Source: Bolinopsis microptera (lineage: Eukaryota > Ctenophora > Tentaculata > Lobata > Bolinopsidae). Taken from it: DNA of 64,000 nt. The position numbers were made by a program, and so were the translations under genes. A model generated the notes under the pieces. That model was given only the letters and a program-made list of their open reading frames with translations, was not told the DNA's origin and ran no database searches. Each line of letters opens with the position of its first letter. Positions within the stretch are counted from its first letter, which is position 1. Shown here piece by piece: positions 62,896 to 64,000 of this stretch. The stretch is taken from the NCBI RefSeq assembly GCF_026151205.1, contig NC_087075.1, positions 8,731,303 to 8,795,302 of the forward strand, read 5' to 3'.

Positions 62896-64000
62896 CGAAT
62901 GAGAATTAGAAATTGTACAAAGTTTTCAAAAATTGGACGTAAAATATGAAACTGAAGATTTTCTTGGAATGCAACTTACTTCGACTCTTCTTCAAGGCTC
63001 ATTTCAGCAATCACTCCGCAGAGTTTGGGAATAAACTCTCCAGCACACCTGAATTAGCGTAAGTTGCAGATTAGCTGGCTCAAATTGAAGATCGTATGTT
63101 TCTAAGACACGAAAAAGCGAGCCACAGATTTAACATTGAAAGACGCTGAGAATATTAATTTGAACGGCCCCTCCTATTGCCAATTTGTCATGTAACGACA
63201 TATATTCACTCTCCAGAATATTTCAACTACTTACCACTTCTTAGTGACCCTAATTTTACATTCCTTGCGATCATCAGTAGAGAATCTGTGACAAATGGAT
63301 ACCATAAATCCACTCAAAGGGTGCTGGATATGTATATACTTGATAACCTGAAATATTACAGTAAGTCAATATTGTAGGAAGTTGTCCTTTAGAAGAAATC
63401 TATTTTTGGAATCGACTATTTAGTGATCGGGGTTCCATGAGGATACAATGTCGGTAATTCGACACTGTATGGATGAGTAGGTAGTCCGTGAGAGTAGGAA
63501 ATTTACTTCAGGTTGAGCTAATAATATATTAGGCAACGAAAGTAGCGGTTTTGATCCCTAATTTAGGACCTGATACTGAATAGAACTGCAGACATGCAAT
63601 AACAATATTGCGATGCCGCGCGCGCGGCTAGCTAGCGAGAGCGCGCACGTACGTGAGTATCAATAAGAGATCAATCCCGTACCAAAGACGTGTACTTCGC
63701 GCGTTCCGCACAGCACACTGAACAATTGGTCGCAATTGACGGAAGCTTTCATTTCCTGCAATTTAACCGATGGGAATACGAGAATTGTGTACTACGTGGC
63801 CGCACATAACCGCACAAAGTACTCACATGTTCTTTGAATACTTTAAACTGCTGAGGGGTCTTTAAACTGGTGAAATACTTGTACCAATGTGGATGGCAGT
63901 CCATTAACCTTTCAAATGTTAACTCTGCATCCTGAAGAAAGAACCTTCAGGGCAAGTTATTAAATAGCTCTAAATCAAAAGTACAATCATAATGCATGGG
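62896..64000. other. No gene identified
   Basis: AT-rich sequence with a short CG-rich patch at 63615-63655 (gcgcgcggctagc...gagcgcgcacgtacgtgag). Short open frames lack convincing splice context. Confidence 0.5.

Overview
The window is animal nuclear DNA. Genes are split into many short exons with GT-AG introns, the sequence is AT-rich, and introns are full of minisatellites, microsatellites and small inverted-repeat elements. The gene content (rootletin, a class A GPCR, an adhesion GPCR, a pentraxin, SLC22 transporters) is metazoan. The architecture suggests an invertebrate, perhaps a cnidarian or another early-branching animal, but the sequence alone does not fix the phylum. Exon boundaries were derived by hand from splice signals and reading phase. 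They are strongest where consecutive phases chain without conflict.

Layout. (1) 1981-20062, plus strand: 26 exons of rootletin (ciliary rootlet coiled coil), 1,774 residues, lacking only the N-terminal start. Its sixth intron holds a tandem duplication carrying two reverse-strand mini-genes for a small CxxC zinc-binding protein. A separate possible first exon (10339-10926) lies in the eighth intron. (2) 22789-25587, minus: a complete six-exon class A GPCR of 415 residues. (3) 29039-43218, minus: an adhesion GPCR with about 34 exons. Its order is LDL-receptor class A, unassigned modules, a C-type-lectin-like region, a pentraxin-like region, HormR, GAIN/GPS, seven membrane segments and a repetitive tail. 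A two-exon secreted pentraxin gene lies on the opposite strand inside one of its introns. (4) 45534-49651 and 56708-58951, plus: two copies, 11.17 kb apart, of an SLC22-type transporter. The downstream copy is intact. The upstream copy has an in-frame stop and many insertions, including a perfect 384-bp palindrome and a 2.3-kb fold-back element. A degenerate LINE lies between them. (5) 61217-62322 minus and 62461-62895 plus: unrecognised coding sequence.

The most unusual signal is minisatellites built out of splice sites. A 3' splice site (branch-point-like TACTAAC plus acceptor) is repeated four times before rootletin exon 4. An exon end plus 5' splice site is repeated 20 times as a 64-bp unit after the 10339 exon. 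A perfect GTAAGT donor is repeated 16 times as a 20-bp unit after a GPCR exon. In each array the copy at the exon edge works in frame and the other copies would bring in stop codons. This looks like a recurrent local process of splice-site amplification. The second notable item is the duplicated, nested zinc-binding mini-gene.
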